Source: Brenneria izadpanahii (lineage in GTDB: Bacteria; Pseudomonadota; Gammaproteobacteria; Enterobacterales; Enterobacteriaceae). From it: DNA of 64,000 bases. This document shows positions 8,441 through 17,608 of the stretch, one piece after another. Position 1 is the first letter of the stretch, and the number at the start of each line of letters is the position of its first letter. A program made the translations under genes and the position numbers. Location of the stretch: NCBI RefSeq assembly GCF_017569925.1, contig NZ_CP050854.1, positions 1,550,001 to 1,614,000 of the forward strand. The letters run 5' to 3'. The notes under the pieces are model-generated. The model had not been told where the DNA came from and ran no database searches. It worked only from the letters and a program-made list of their open reading frames with translations.

Positions 8441-8530
8441 TCACCATGGAAATGGCGCTGTATCTCTCATATACATAAACACACCGGCCAATAGGGCGAT
8501 GATGGCAATAAATATAACCGTAAGCCTCAA
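8441..8530 (-). CDS. 29-residue single-span membrane peptide (YoaK/YoaJ-like)
   Basis: Short reading frame with a TTG start preceded by a clear Shine-Dalgarno (GAGGAAG, 4 bases away). It encodes MRLTVIFIAIIALLAGVFMY, then MRDTAPFPW and stop. This is one hydrophobic helix with a short polar tail, the look of E. coli small proteins YoaK and YoaJ. In E. coli those two lie close to yoaF, which encodes a DUF333 lipoprotein, and here too the next gene is a DUF333 lipoprotein. The linkage supports a real gene. It is below usual annotation size limits. Confidence 0.55.
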   Translation of the reverse strand: MRLTVIFIAIIALLAGVFMYMRDTAPFPW

Positions 8531-9069
8531 AAGCACTTCCTCTTATTCAAATTATCCTGAAGCAGGCAGGGTGGCTAAAACTATTACCGCGGCGATCGTA
8601 CAAGCATACAAGCGATTGCCGGTTTGCCCTTGCCTACGGGAATCGCATTGAACCCAACATTCGTTAACTATGGCTTACCCATGAGCCCGGCTTGAATAAC
8701 AATGCGTTGCATGAGGATAAAATAAAGATTGCAAATGATCCACCGACATCTATCACCGTGAACCAGCGTCTGTTTTCTAAGCCCGTTACATGGATTAAAG
8801 GGCAATGCGGAGACGCGGCTAACGTTCAGCAGGTATCGGATACTCGTTACTGGTTCGGCGTTCTTCCCCATTATGCATGAAAGCTGTATTCCACGGCATT
8901 CCTGTTACGGTATTGATGTGGCCGCTATACGCTCCTGGCGGCTGTTATCTTATTTACTAAAATAAATAATTTTTATATGTTTTGGCATAAAATATGACCG
9001 ATTGACTTCTAATGCCTACGCAATGATATTGTTCATCAGTGATGAAAATCTCATTTTCAGGAGGCGGAG
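8531..9069. other. Gene-free stretch with possible decayed coding sequence
   Basis: No credible intact gene. A plus-strand frame at 8579-8695 (38 codons, no start, protein-like composition, ending NYGLPMSPA) is followed in another frame at 8668-8880 by a 70-codon open stretch without a Shine-Dalgarno that ends TRYWFGVLPHYA. Together they could be the tail of a frameshifted, decayed gene; no family is recognised. From 8930 the DNA becomes AT-rich and leads to the next gene. Confidence 0.25.
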
Positions 9070-9621
9070 ATGGATTGTGAGGCGCAGATTAGATTATGGC
9101 TAATGCAAGACGAAATGAGACTAAAAGTCATTAAGATTGTATCTTCGCTAAATATTCCCGACTGTTGGGTCGCCGCTGGTTTTATTCGTAATTTGGTTTG
9201 GGATAGGCTACATAATTACGCTCATCCCACCGCGCTGAATGATATCGATGTTATTTATTATAATTCAGAAAATATTGATGAATCAGAAGATCTTCTTTAT
9301 GAATCTCAATTAAAGTTATCAACAAGTAAAACGCTTGATTTTTCAGTAAAAAACCAAGCGAGAATGCATTATAAATTGAAAAGAAAGCAATATAAAAACA
9401 TCCATGAAGCCATGTCATACTGGCCGGAAATCGAGACGGCGGTGGGCGTGAGATGGATAGATGGACGCATTCAGTTCATTGCGCCTTTTGGCCTTGAATG
9501 CCTGTTCAATAAAACGGTTACATACAATGCCAGGAGTAGTTTTCAAGCATTTACGCAGAGAATAAATAGTAAGCGATGGCTTGAAATGTGGCCGGAATTA
9601 ATTGTGAAAAATAATGGTTAA
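9070..9621 (+). CDS. Nucleotidyltransferase family protein (DUF925/NTP_transf_6)
   Basis: 183 residues. WVAAGFIRNLVWD followed by LNDIDVIYYN gives the G-x-x-R-N and D-x-D pattern of a minimal nucleotidyltransferase palm; C-terminal elements include ETAVGVRW and the APFGLECLFNKTV motif typical of the COG3575 family. Strong Shine-Dalgarno (CAGGAGGCGGAG). The substrate is unknown. Codon use is AT-richer than the neighbours, suggesting acquisition or relaxed selection. The gene stands alone between two gene-poor stretches. Confidence 0.8.
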   Translation: MDCEAQIRLWLMQDEMRLKVIKIVSSLNIPDCWVAAGFIRNLVWDRLHNYAHPTALNDIDVIYYNSENIDESEDLLYESQLKLSTSKTLDFSVKNQARMHYKLKRKQYKNIHEAMSYWPEIETAVGVRWIDGRIQFIAPFGLECLFNKTVTYNARSSFQAFTQRINSKRWLEMWPELIVKNNG

Positions 9622-9955
9622 GCAAGACATGGGCCATGCTGCACATGCCATTCCATCTGTTTGTTGATTTTGTTAGCAAAGCTAAATACTGATATTCCTA
9701 TTTGTTTTACGCCTTAACAATAAACACGGTTAAAAATGTGTTTAAACCGCAAGGGCGGCGATGAGTTCAGAAGGATAAGATCGCGAATTTAAGGCACATA
9801 AAATACGGACGATGGCGTTTAGCTCACAAATCAATATTCCAGTAATCATATTCTGATTTTTGGCCAAACCGCGTTGGAGCTCTGGTTGTGATTGACGCAA
9901 TGTACTACGCTGTATTTTTCCCTGTATGTTAGATCAAATAAAGAGTAAGCGTGTT
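9622..9955. other. Gene-free region upstream of the DUF2501 gene
   Basis: No open frame or recognised motif. Moderately AT-rich; presumably contains the promoter of the next gene. Confidence 0.4.
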
Positions 9956-10438
9956 ATGAAAGCAATTAGAGGCGTAGTAAATATTGTTGGTTTAGCAACT
10001 TTTATGGTGGCAGGCTACGTTCAGGCCGCAAGTTTGCAGGATTCGCTTTCCAGCGCCGTTGGTCAATTAAGTCAGAATAGTTCTTCATCTGGAAGCCTGA
10101 GCGGATTGACGGGCTTGCTCAATGGCGGCAATCAAGCGTTGAGCGCTGATAATATGAACAACGCGGCTGGGATTCTGCAATATTGTATGAAACAAAAGTT
10201 GGTTTCAGCAACCAATACGGAAAATGTCAAAAATCAATTATTGGATAAGCTTGGCCTTACTTCCGCGCAGGAGCAACAACAACAGACGGATTATACGCAA
10301 GGGTTGGCCGGCTTGCTCAATACCAGCGACGGCAACCAGTTGAACCTGAATAATATCGGCAATACGCCGTTGGCCGAAAAGGTTAAAACCAAAGCGTGCG
10401 ATCTGGTATTAAAACAAGGGGCAAATTACATTTCATAA
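9956..10438 (+). CDS. DUF2501 periplasmic protein (YjjA-like)
   Basis: 160-residue secreted protein. Signal peptide MKAIRGVVNIVGLATFMVAG with cleavage near VQAA. The mature part is rich in Ser, Gly, Asn and Gln, with the family blocks LSGLTGLLNGGNQALSA, NNAAGILQYC, LLDKLGL and PLAEKVKTKACDLVLKQG; its two cysteines are probably disulfide-bonded. The start is taken at 9956 because an N-terminal extension to 9926 would precede the signal peptide. YjjA of E. coli is the named relative; function unknown. Confidence 0.82.
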   Translation: MKAIRGVVNIVGLATFMVAGYVQAASLQDSLSSAVGQLSQNSSSSGSLSGLTGLLNGGNQALSADNMNNAAGILQYCMKQKLVSATNTENVKNQLLDKLGLTSAQEQQQQTDYTQGLAGLLNTSDGNQLNLNNIGNTPLAEKVKTKACDLVLKQGANYIS

Positions 10439-10443
10439 TAAGC

Positions 10444-10462
10444 GGCCCTGTTTCTAAGGGCC
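10444..10462 (+). terminator. Hairpin after the DUF2501 gene
   Basis: GGCCCT / AGGGCC inverted repeat with a 7-base loop, 6 bases after the stop codon. No clear T-run follows. Confidence 0.45.
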
Positions 10463-10510
10463 TATTGAGCGGCCCTTCCACTGTATATTTCCGCCGTACT
10501 AGCGCAAGCG

Positions 10511-10909
10511 TTAGATCTCAAACTCTTCCAAAGTCTTCCCGTTTTCAAGCGCGGCGGCGATGGTTTTGGGAGTACGGCCCTGGCCGGTCCAGGTTTTTTC
10601 ATCGCCATTCTCATCAATATATTTATATTTAGCGGGACGAGGCGCGCGCTTGGCTTTAGTCGGTTTAGGTTTTATACCTTCTAATAATTCAGCCGGATCG
10701 ATACCGTCTTCCAGAAGCTTGGCGCGTAAGGCTTCGATTTTTGCCTGACGTTCAGCCTGTTCTTGTTGGATCTTCGATTCTTCTTCACGGCGATCTTCAA
10801 CAATGGCGGTAAGCTTCTCCAGTATTTCTTCCAGTGTTTCCAGAGAGACCTCGCGGGCCTGCGCTCGTAATATACGAATATTGTTTAGTATTTTGAAGGC
10901 TTCAGTCAT
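10511..10909 (-). CDS. H-NS/StpA family nucleoid protein paralogue
   Basis: 132 residues. N-terminal oligomerisation helices ([27 protein letters not shown]), central coiled coil, linker ([18 protein letters not shown]) and C-terminal DNA-binding domain with the core TWTGQGRTP loop whose QGR inserts into the AT minor groove. The sequence differs from canonical H-NS in the coiled coil and C-terminus ([11 protein letters not shown]), so it is probably a paralogue (StpA or an H-NS-like copy) and not the main hns. The start at 10909 matches the family N-terminus; the longer frame is not supported. It is monocistronic, about 600 bases from tRNA-Arg. Confidence 0.85.
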   Translation of the reverse strand: MTEAFKILNNIRILRAQAREVSLETLEEILEKLTAIVEDRREEESKIQQEQAERQAKIEALRAKLLEDGIDPAELLEGIKPKPTKAKRAPRPAKYKYIDENGDEKTWTGQGRTPKTIAAALENGKTLEEFEI

Positions 10910-11520
10910 TTTTTTCCATCCTGATGGTTGAAAGGACATAAATAGCATACAAGATATTTTATAATAAAACGAGATTGAGTAATCGGTATATACAAATATT
11001 TTTACGCCGGATGACAGCATGGGACGAAAACCTATTTTCAGTACACCTCAGTCGAGGCTTTGACCGCTTTTCTATTTTTGTTAATGGATAATTACGTGAA
11101 TAAAAAAGGATGCGCAAAGTGTTTAACATAATAGAGCAGAGCGCGCGCTCTGTTAGCGGTTGTTTGCTTGGTTGGGGGCTGAGAGTAACTTTCGTGCGGT
11201 TTCAGGATATGAAGTATGAATATGTAATCATTCTGGCAACCATATGAAAATAAACATGCCTTAGTATCATTGACGGTAATTTCTCGGCTCAGTGATGGGA
11301 GTTGATCCGCTAACTCGGTTATGTTATTAGCGCCTAAATATTAGACCTCAAACCTTATTATTACTTCCTTGTATATGTACGGATATATATCTTAAGTCTA
11401 ACCGCGTTTAGCCGTTGTTATGGCTCCGGCGCTTCAGGTTCAATAGAGCGTTATGCCCGCATGAGGCGTTATAAGAAGGACTAATCAATTCTGACGAACA
11501 TCGGCGTGTTTGAAGGCTGA
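10910..11520. other. Gene-free region between hns paralogue and tRNA-Arg
   Basis: No gene recognised on either strand. AT-rich near 10910-11030, likely the hns-paralogue promoter. Contains a perfect 16-bp palindrome CAGAGCGC-GCGCTCTG at 11137-11152. No attachment-site duplication of the tRNA end was noticed. Confidence 0.4.
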
Positions 11521-11597
11521 TGGCGTCCCCAGCAGGAATCGAACCTACAATTAGCCCTTAGGAGGGGCTCGTTATATCCGTTTAACTATGGGGACGC
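11521..11597 (-). tRNA. argW: tRNA-Arg, anticodon CCT
   Basis: Reading the minus strand: acceptor stem GCGTCCC / GGGACGC, encoded CCA at 11521-11523, anticodon stem AGCCC-CTCCTAA-GGGCT giving anticodon CCT, and T-arm with TTCGATT loop. It closely matches E. coli argW (decodes AGG), which also sits beside yfdC. In E. coli argW is a prophage integration site; no integrase is seen here. Confidence 0.95.
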
Positions 11598-11689
11598 AAA
11601 ACCGGGGGTATTATACTCATTTTAGTTCTGAGAATAAGCGCCTAACTGCTCGTTTGCTTAAACTGTCAGCAGTCAGGCCTCTTTTTTTA

Positions 11690-12628
11690 TTAACGCGGGG
11701 GGCGTTTTTCCTGCCCGGACGTCTCTTGGGCGGCGTTATTGCTCATGTCGTTGCGGGTTTGGGCGTGGCTAATCAGGGCGAAAATAAAAGTGCCGCCGAT
11801 GATGTTGCCCGCCAGCGTCGGCAGAGCAAAAGGCCAGATGAAGTCCTGCCAGGCGATTTTGCCGATAAACACCAGGTAAAAAATTTCCGAAGCGCCGGCA
11901 ACAATATGGGTGAGATTACTGAATGCAATCATCCAGGTCATAATGATGATGACCCATATTTTGGCTGAACCGGAGTGCGGCAGCATCCAAACCATGGTGG
12001 CGATAATCCAGCCGGAGACGACCGCGTTGGCGAACATTTCCGTCGGTGAATTTTTCATTACCTTCATGGAGATCTCAATCAGCGCGTCGCGGGTTGCGCC
12101 GTCAAATACCGGCATATGGGTGAACGCCAGTGCGGCCAGCGCCGTTCCCACCAGGTTGCCCGCCAGCACCAGTCCCCATAAGCGGAACAGCAGGTAGAAA
12201 TTATGGCGCGCCGGCTTGTGCATAACAGGCAGCACCGCGGTAACGGTATTTTCGGTAAACAGCTGCTGGCGGGCCATAATGACGATCACGAAGCCAATGG
12301 TGTAGCCAAAACTTTGCAGCAAAAAACCGCCGGGAACGCCAACCAGATTAATATGCAGCATTCCGATAGCCATGAAAGAGGTGCCCATGGATAGGCCGGC
12401 GGCGATAGCCGACCAGAAAAGCGCCAGGGCGTCACGTTCCAGTTCTTTCTGTCCTTCCTGACGAATTTCTTCATGTATGGCGGCGGCGGGGGAGGGGAGC
12501 ATCGCTGCATTAAGTTCGATTTCTTTTCCCTGGCTCTTTTCTTTGCTTTCTACTTCAATGCTTTTCTTATCATGATGATGTTGGTTCGCTTTCTCTTTAT
12601 GGGGGGATTTTACTGACGGATGACTCAT
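11690..12628 (-). CDS. yfdC: YfdC, FNT-family (formate/nitrite transporter-like) inner-membrane protein
   Basis: 312 residues. The first about 60 are hydrophilic, basic and His-rich (NQHHHDKKS). The FNT channel core follows with about six helices, including LFTENTVTAVLPVM and FANAVVSGWIIATMVWM. FNT proteins are pentameric channels for small monovalent anions, but YfdC is a divergent branch whose substrate is not established. The start is at 12628 (GAGAG Shine-Dalgarno); the upstream extension in the open frame is unsupported. Next to argW, as in E. coli. Confidence 0.88.
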   Translation of the reverse strand: MSHPSVKSPHKEKANQHHHDKKSIEVESKEKSQGKEIELNAAMLPSPAAAIHEEIRQEGQKELERDALALFWSAIAAGLSMGTSFMAIGMLHINLVGVPGGFLLQSFGYTIGFVIVIMARQQLFTENTVTAVLPVMHKPARHNFYLLFRLWGLVLAGNLVGTALAALAFTHMPVFDGATRDALIEISMKVMKNSPTEMFANAVVSGWIIATMVWMLPHSGSAKIWVIIIMTWMIAFSNLTHIVAGASEIFYLVFIGKIAWQDFIWPFALPTLAGNIIGGTFIFALISHAQTRNDMSNNAAQETSGQEKRPPR

Positions 12629-12995
12629 CGGTACTCTCTCTGTTGTCCTCTTTATTGTTATAAGCGTAGTCGTTTTCAACCTGTGCGGCGGCGTTTGCGT
12701 TATCACCCGCTTGCGGTCCCTATGCTATTCTCGTCAGGCCGGCAGGGGGAAAGTGTTGCGGCTGGCTGCTAAACTGTGCGTGACGCCGGTATTTCGGTTA
12801 TATGACGATGGATTGAGGATCGTCTGATAAATACCTGAAAATGCACAAGCTAGCGTAGAAGCGGGGCAATAAAATGTTACACTGTCGGGCGATATTCCGC
12901 CCTTTGCTTCCCATCCTGATGGGCCGAGCAGGTTCTGGGAATGCCCCATTCTCAGCCTCGGGTATAACGCAAGATAATCAGGGAGAACAAAAAAT
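12629..12995. other. Divergent intergenic region yfdC-mlaA
   Basis: 367 bases between divergent starts. No gene or recognised operator; promoters of both genes are expected here. Confidence 0.4.
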
Positions 12996-13757
12996 ATGAA
13001 TTACCGCCTGAGCGGGGTGCTGCTTGCCAGTTTGTTACTTATCGGCTGTGCCAGTTCCGGGGATCGGTCTCAAGAAGGGCGTTCAGACCCGCTTGAAGGA
13101 TTTAACCGTACCATGTTCAGTTTTAACTATGACGTTCTGGATCCGTATCTGGTGAGGCCGGCGGCCGTTGTATGGCGAGATTATGTGCCATCGCCGGCGC
13201 GTAATGGGTTAAACAATTTCTTCGGCAACCTATCTGAGCCGGCGACAATGGTGAACTACTTTGTCGAAGGCAAACCGTATAAAGCCATGGTGCATTTCAA
13301 CCGGTTTTTCCTGAATACCCTGTTGGGGATGGGCGGTTTGATTGATGTGGCGTCAATGGCGAATCCCAAACTGGCGAAAGAGGAACCCCGTCGTTTCGGC
13401 AGTACGCTGGGTAATTACGGTATGGGCTATGGGCCGTATGTGGTTCTACCTGGTTATGGCAGCGCCACAATTCGTGAAGACGGCGGCGGCGTGGTGGATA
13501 CGCTTTATCCGCCGCTGAGCTACCTGACATTCTGGATGTCGGCGGGTAAATGGGTGCTGGAAGGGCTGGAAACACGCGCGCAACTGCTGGATTCCGACGG
13601 ACTGTTGCGTAATTCTTCCGATCCTTACCTGATGGTGCGTGAAGCCTATTTCCAACGGCATGATTTCCTGGCCGGCGACGGGAAAATCACTCCGCAGGAG
13701 AATCCCAATGCCGCGGCGATTGAAGATTCTCTTGGTGAAATCGACTCCGCTAAGTAA
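12996..13757 (+). CDS. mlaA: MlaA outer-membrane lipoprotein, phospholipid asymmetry
   Basis: 253 residues. Lipoprotein signal with lipobox LLIGCAS, then the VacJ/MlaA domain: DPLEGFNRTMFSFN, LVRPAAVVWRDYVPSPARNGLNNF (read in parts), NRFFLNTLLGMGGLIDVA, and the GPYVVLPGYGSATIR loop. MlaA forms a ring in the outer leaflet with OmpC/OmpF and removes mislocalised phospholipids, passing them to MlaC and MlaFEDB. Length equals the family (251 in E. coli). Good GGGAG Shine-Dalgarno; a strong terminator follows. Confidence 0.95.
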   Translation: MNYRLSGVLLASLLLIGCASSGDRSQEGRSDPLEGFNRTMFSFNYDVLDPYLVRPAAVVWRDYVPSPARNGLNNFFGNLSEPATMVNYFVEGKPYKAMVHFNRFFLNTLLGMGGLIDVASMANPKLAKEEPRRFGSTLGNYGMGYGPYVVLPGYGSATIREDGGGVVDTLYPPLSYLTFWMSAGKWVLEGLETRAQLLDSDGLLRNSSDPYLMVREAYFQRHDFLAGDGKITPQENPNAAAIEDSLGEIDSAK

Positions 13758-13780
13758 GCGTATTATCTTTTCGTTCTGCT

Positions 13781-13808
13781 AAGGCACCTTCGGGTGCCTT
13801 TGTCTTTT
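13781..13808 (+). terminator. Terminator after mlaA
   Basis: AAGGCACC-TTCG-GGTGCCTT hairpin with a stable tetraloop, followed by TGTCTTTT. Confidence 0.85.
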
Positions 13809-14130
13809 ATAAAATGCTGTTTAGCGCCGTTCCCGCCGATACACAAAAGTCTTTGTTTCACAAAAGTTATTTCATTGTTGATGGTTTATTTACTTACAAA
13901 AGTGTCATTTCTCCCCACAGGTAACAATAATGTTACACCGGCAGCCGGTATTGGCGCCCTTTGTGCTGAAAAGAGTCAGCCAATTGATTTTTTTGTTAAA
14001 ATCCTTATTAACAAAAGGGTCATGAGCGACAATTTTTTGCTACGGGGATGATGATTGCGCTGGCGGCAAGGGATGCCTGGAAAGTCTATTTGCCTGCAAT
14101 TATAAAAATTCAATGAATAGAGATATAAGC
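13809..14130. other. Intergenic region mlaA-mqo
   Basis: About 320 AT-rich bases with no credible gene; presumably the mqo promoter region. No operator recognised. Confidence 0.4.
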
Positions 14131-15720
14131 ATGAAGAAACTACTCACTATGATTTTATGCCTTGGTGTGGCTGGCGTTTCTCAGCAAGCGCAAGCAGCGG
14201 CGGAAGAAAGTAATGCAACCGAGAAAACCACGGATGTTGTGCTGATTGGCGGCGGGATTATGAGTTCGACGCTGGGCACTTATTTGCAAGAGCTTCAGCC
14301 GGACTGGTCCATCGACATGGTCGAGCGTATGGATAATGTGGCGGAAGAGAGTTCCAATGGCTGGAATAACGCGGGAACCGGCCACTCGGCCTTTATGGAG
14401 CTGAACTATACTCCTGAAAATCCTAATGGCCCGATTAATATCAGCCAGGCGGTGGCCATCAGCGAAGCATTCGAAATTTCGCGCCAGTTCTGGTCATATC
14501 AGGTCAAAAACGGCGTTCTTCATAACCCTAACTCTTTTATCAACAGCGTTCCGCATATCAGTTTTGTCTGGGGAGATGAAAATACCCGTTTCCTGAACCA
14601 GCGTTATCAGGCGCTGCAACACAGTACGCTGTTCCGCGGTATGGAATTCTCCGACGATCCGAATACGATTAAAGAGTGGGCTCCCCTGATTATCGAAGGC
14701 CGCGATCCGGCGCAGAAGATCGCCGCCACGCGTATGCCGATCGGTACTGACGTCAACTACGGTGAAATTACCCGCCAGTTGGTTGATTCGTTGAAGAACA
14801 AACAGAATTTTGCGCTGCACCTCAATTCTGAAGTCAGGGCTATCACGCGTAATGCGGATAAAACCTGGAGCGTGACTTACGCCGATTTGAAAAACGGCGA
14901 GAAGGAAACGGTCATCAAAGCCAGGTTTGTCTTCATTGGCGCCGGCGGCGCCGCACTGCCGCTGTTGCAGAAATCCGGCATTCCCGAAGCCGATGCCTAT
15001 GGCGGTTTCCCGGTAGGCGGCGAATTCCTGGTGACGGATAATCCCGACGTGGTAAAACGGCATATGGCGAAAGTCTATGGCAAAGCCTCTGTAGGCGCGC
15101 CTCCGATGTCGGTTCCCCATCTGGATACCCGTATTTTTGACGGCAAGCCCGTCGTGCTGTTCGGGCCATTCGCCACTTTCTCCAGCAAATTCCTGAAAAA
15201 CGGCTCGCTGTGGGATCTGATCGGTTCGGTGACCTTCTCCAACGTCTTGCCAATGACGCACGTCGGGCTGGATAATTTCGACTTGGTTAAGTATTTGATC
15301 AGTCAGGTGATGATGAACGACGACGACCGTTTTGCCGCCTTGCAGGAGTATTTCCCCGACGCGAAGAAGGAAGATTGGAAACTGATCGTTGCCGGGCAGC
15401 GTGTCCAGGTCATCAAGAAAGACGCGGATAAAGGCGGGGTGTTGAAGTTGGGCACCGAAATCGTCAGCTCGCAGGATGGTTCAATCGCGGCTTTGCTGGG
15501 AGCTTCTCCGGGCGCTTCCACCGCTGCGCCGATCATGCTGAACCTGATGGAAAAAGTGTTTAAAGATAAGGTCGCTACGCCGGAATGGCAGGCCAAGCTG
15601 AAGGAAATCATCCCTTCCTATGGTCATAAGCTGGATGGAAATATTGAAATGACCAACGACATTCGTCGTTACACCAGCAGCACCCTGAACTTGAACTACA
15701 TTGAAGTTAAACCGGAATAA
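14131..15720 (+). CDS. mqo: Malate:quinone oxidoreductase
   Basis: FAD-dependent peripheral membrane enzyme oxidising malate to oxaloacetate and reducing the quinone pool, a bypass of NAD malate dehydrogenase in the TCA cycle. 529 residues from the ATG at 14131, which gives a hydrophobic N-terminal segment as in E. coli Mqo; the ATG at 14113 has no ribosome site. Motifs: [18 protein letters not shown] (FAD dinucleotide fold), [38 protein letters not shown], and [15 protein letters not shown] near the end. It sits between mlaA and fadL, which are adjacent in E. coli, so it is a local insertion. Confidence 0.95.
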   Translation: MKKLLTMILCLGVAGVSQQAQAAAEESNATEKTTDVVLIGGGIMSSTLGTYLQELQPDWSIDMVERMDNVAEESSNGWNNAGTGHSAFMELNYTPENPNGPINISQAVAISEAFEISRQFWSYQVKNGVLHNPNSFINSVPHISFVWGDENTRFLNQRYQALQHSTLFRGMEFSDDPNTIKEWAPLIIEGRDPAQKIAATRMPIGTDVNYGEITRQLVDSLKNKQNFALHLNSEVRAITRNADKTWSVTYADLKNGEKETVIKARFVFIGAGGAALPLLQKSGIPEADAYGGFPVGGEFLVTDNPDVVKRHMAKVYGKASVGAPPMSVPHLDTRIFDGKPVVLFGPFATFSSKFLKNGSLWDLIGSVTFSNVLPMTHVGLDNFDLVKYLISQVMMNDDDRFAALQEYFPDAKKEDWKLIVAGQRVQVIKKDADKGGVLKLGTEIVSSQDGSIAALLGASPGASTAAPIMLNLMEKVFKDKVATPEWQAKLKEIIPSYGHKLDGNIEMTNDIRRYTSSTLNLNYIEVKPE

Positions 15721-15739
15721 CGGTTGAAAGTATCCCTTT

Positions 15740-15763
15740 AAGGCCGCGTAAGCGGCCTTTTTT
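15740..15763 (+). terminator. Terminator after mqo
   Basis: GGCCGC-GTAA-GCGGCC hairpin flanked by AA/TT and followed by six T residues. Its minus-strand side may also serve fadL. Confidence 0.9.
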
Positions 15764-15780
15764 ACATCCTGAATGAGGAG

Positions 15781-17094
15781 TTAGAACGCGTAGTTAAGAT
15801 TTACGCCATACAGCCAGGCTTTCCCTTTTGAGGTGAACTGATAGCTGGGCGACCCTGCCTGATCGGAAACCGATTCATTAATCGATACTTTCTGTCCGTG
15901 CATATAGGAAACGCCGACATCGACCGACGCGTCTTTATTAAAGGCGTAGGTAGTGCCTGCGCTCAGCCAGAAACGGTCCTGATCGGGGATTGAGATGGAG
16001 CGTTTGTCCGCCGGAACCGGACTGTCGTCAAAAGCGATGCCGGTACGGAAAGTCCAGTTGTCGTCATGATAATAGGTGGCGCCCAGGGCGATACGGTAAG
16101 CATCGCGGAAGCCCTCTTCTTTGCGGAATAACGTCTGTCCGTTGCCGCCGGCGGCCCTTAACTCCTGGAACTGGCTCCAACTGGTGTAAGCCAGGCTGTA
16201 ATGCACCGCCCATTGCGGCGCGACGCGATGGTAAGCCGAGACTTCCCACATCTCCGGCAAACTCAGTCTGAGTTCGCCAGGGATGACGGCGCCGCCCGTG
16301 CCGACGGGAGGGCCAGGCACAATCGCCGGCAAATCGCTGCGATAGTCGCCGTTGAAATCAATATTGACTTTGGAGCGGTAGGTCAGCCCGAAGCGGTGTT
16401 TTTCATTCACTTCATACAGGATCCCGGCGTTCCAGCCGTAGCCCCATTCTTTGCCTTCCAGATGCGCCACTTCGGACGACGGGCCCGCCACGATACCTTG
16501 CAGCCCGCCCATTGACGCGGGAATGTTGGCTAATTCGCCCGCGCGGCGCACAATTTTCGCATCGGCATAGACGGCATTGACGCCCAGCCCAAAGCTGAAA
16601 TGCTGATTCAGACGATAAGCGGCGCTCAGATTGAGATTAGAGGTGACCAGATCGGTTTGCCCGCCGATGGTGCCTGCCGGGTAATTATCGTTAAACTCGG
16701 TCGCCAGGCCGTAGTTGGTCACCGCGGAAGCGCCGATGGCCCATTTATCGTTTAGGGGCATAATAAAATGCAGGTTCGGCACCCAGGCGTGCGGAGCGAT
16801 ATTTTTCGCGCTGGTATCCTGACCGGTAAGTGAGTTTTCGCCTTTTACGTCAATATCGGGATTAATGTAGGTCACACCGCCAGAGAAAGCAGGGCGATCA
16901 AATAGGGTCATGGTCGCCGGATTACGGCTAGCGGATGTCGCATTATCCGCTATCGCCGCATCGCCGGAAAAAGCGCGTCCCAGTCCGGATGACGAATACT
17001 CATTAAGTTGAAAGCCGGCAGCGGATGCATTGGCCGATATTATTGTCACTAACACAGCAATTGAGGATTGTTTTAACGGGTTTTGGGGACTCAT
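15781..17094 (-). CDS. fadL: FadL long-chain fatty acid outer-membrane channel
   Basis: 437 residues. Signal peptide ending ANASAAGF, then the hatch motif N-terminus [18 protein letters not shown] with the NPA box (SRNPATM) typical of the FadL/TodX family, and a 14-strand barrel ending [11 protein letters not shown] with terminal Phe. It binds extracellular long-chain fatty acids and lets them diffuse laterally into the outer membrane. The start is set at 17094; the longer frame adds residues before a normal signal sequence. A FadR-type operator lies about 90 bases upstream, so repression in the absence of fatty acids is expected. Confidence 0.93.
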   Translation of the reverse strand: MSPQNPLKQSSIAVLVTIISANASAAGFQLNEYSSSGLGRAFSGDAAIADNATSASRNPATMTLFDRPAFSGGVTYINPDIDVKGENSLTGQDTSAKNIAPHAWVPNLHFIMPLNDKWAIGASAVTNYGLATEFNDNYPAGTIGGQTDLVTSNLNLSAAYRLNQHFSFGLGVNAVYADAKIVRRAGELANIPASMGGLQGIVAGPSSEVAHLEGKEWGYGWNAGILYEVNEKHRFGLTYRSKVNIDFNGDYRSDLPAIVPGPPVGTGGAVIPGELRLSLPEMWEVSAYHRVAPQWAVHYSLAYTSWSQFQELRAAGGNGQTLFRKEEGFRDAYRIALGATYYHDDNWTFRTGIAFDDSPVPADKRSISIPDQDRFWLSAGTTYAFNKDASVDVGVSYMHGQKVSINESVSDQAGSPSYQFTSKGKAWLYGVNLNYAF

Positions 17095-17182
17095 AACCAA
17101 AATCTCTATATAGGGGCGGTAATTAACATTTGTTACTCGATGTAACAAGGGCCGCGCATTGTAGGGGGCGGATTCGGCTTGG

Positions 17183-17199
17183 CAAATCAGACCAGTTGG
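17183..17199 (-). promoter_or_regulatory. FadR operator upstream of fadL
   Basis: Minus strand reads CCAACTGGTCTGATTTG, matching FadR consensus CTGGTC-N-GA and closely resembling a FadR site of E. coli fadL. Located about 90 bases before the start codon, consistent with repression. Confidence 0.75.
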
Positions 17200-17456
17200 C
17201 AAAGTATATGTATGGAATACTTTGTTGTTAATAAAATGTATTGTTTATGTGTGTAAAATGATAAGAAACAAGATCGCCATAACATTACGGCTGTTTTTGT
17301 CGAGAGGAAGTTACGGTAATTTCACAATGACATAACTCTGGAATGTGACGAATATCACTAAATGCCCCTATGGACAGTAAGTTCTAGTGCTATGGCGACT
17401 CGGTGAGTAGAATAGGAACGAATAATCGTTTTTTTGAACCGGATCATATCTGCATA

Positions 17457-17582
17457 TATACCCAATAGATTTCAAGTTGCAGGACAAAACGTTATCGTTT
17501 TGAACAACGCGAAGCGTTGGCCCTTTATGGGCGAGGCTCACGGATGGGCCGAGTGCCTGCGGCTTGAAAGATGAAGGGTATA
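17457..17582. repeat. Palindromic intergenic repeat, TATACCC-ended, copy 1
   Basis: 126-base element with inverted ends: TATACCC-N-TTTCAAGTTGCAGG at the left and CCTGCGGCTTGAAAGATGAAGGGTATA (read in parts) at the right. Inside are hairpins CAAAACG-TTAT-CGTTTTG and CAACGC-GAA-GCGTTG. Related copies are at 34925 and 56841, and a reduced one at 61764. No coding capacity: a MITE-like non-autonomous repeat. It ends 26 bases before yfcZ and may shape its 5' leader. Confidence 0.8.
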
Positions 17583-17608
17583 GGTTACTGCCCGTAGAGG
17601 AGCAAATA

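Noticed and set aside
8298..8651. 117-codon plus-strand frame over the DUF333 gene and peptide gene
   Set aside because: Antisense to two better-supported genes and without a ribosome site.
11400..11600. Prophage or integrative element at argW
   Set aside because: No integrase, no phage genes and no second copy of the tRNA 3' end were noticed nearby.
14494..15261. 255-codon open frame on the minus strand inside mqo
   Set aside because: Lies entirely antisense to a well-supported gene, has no Shine-Dalgarno and an Arg/His/Gln-rich composition typical of shadow frames in GC-rich coding DNA.
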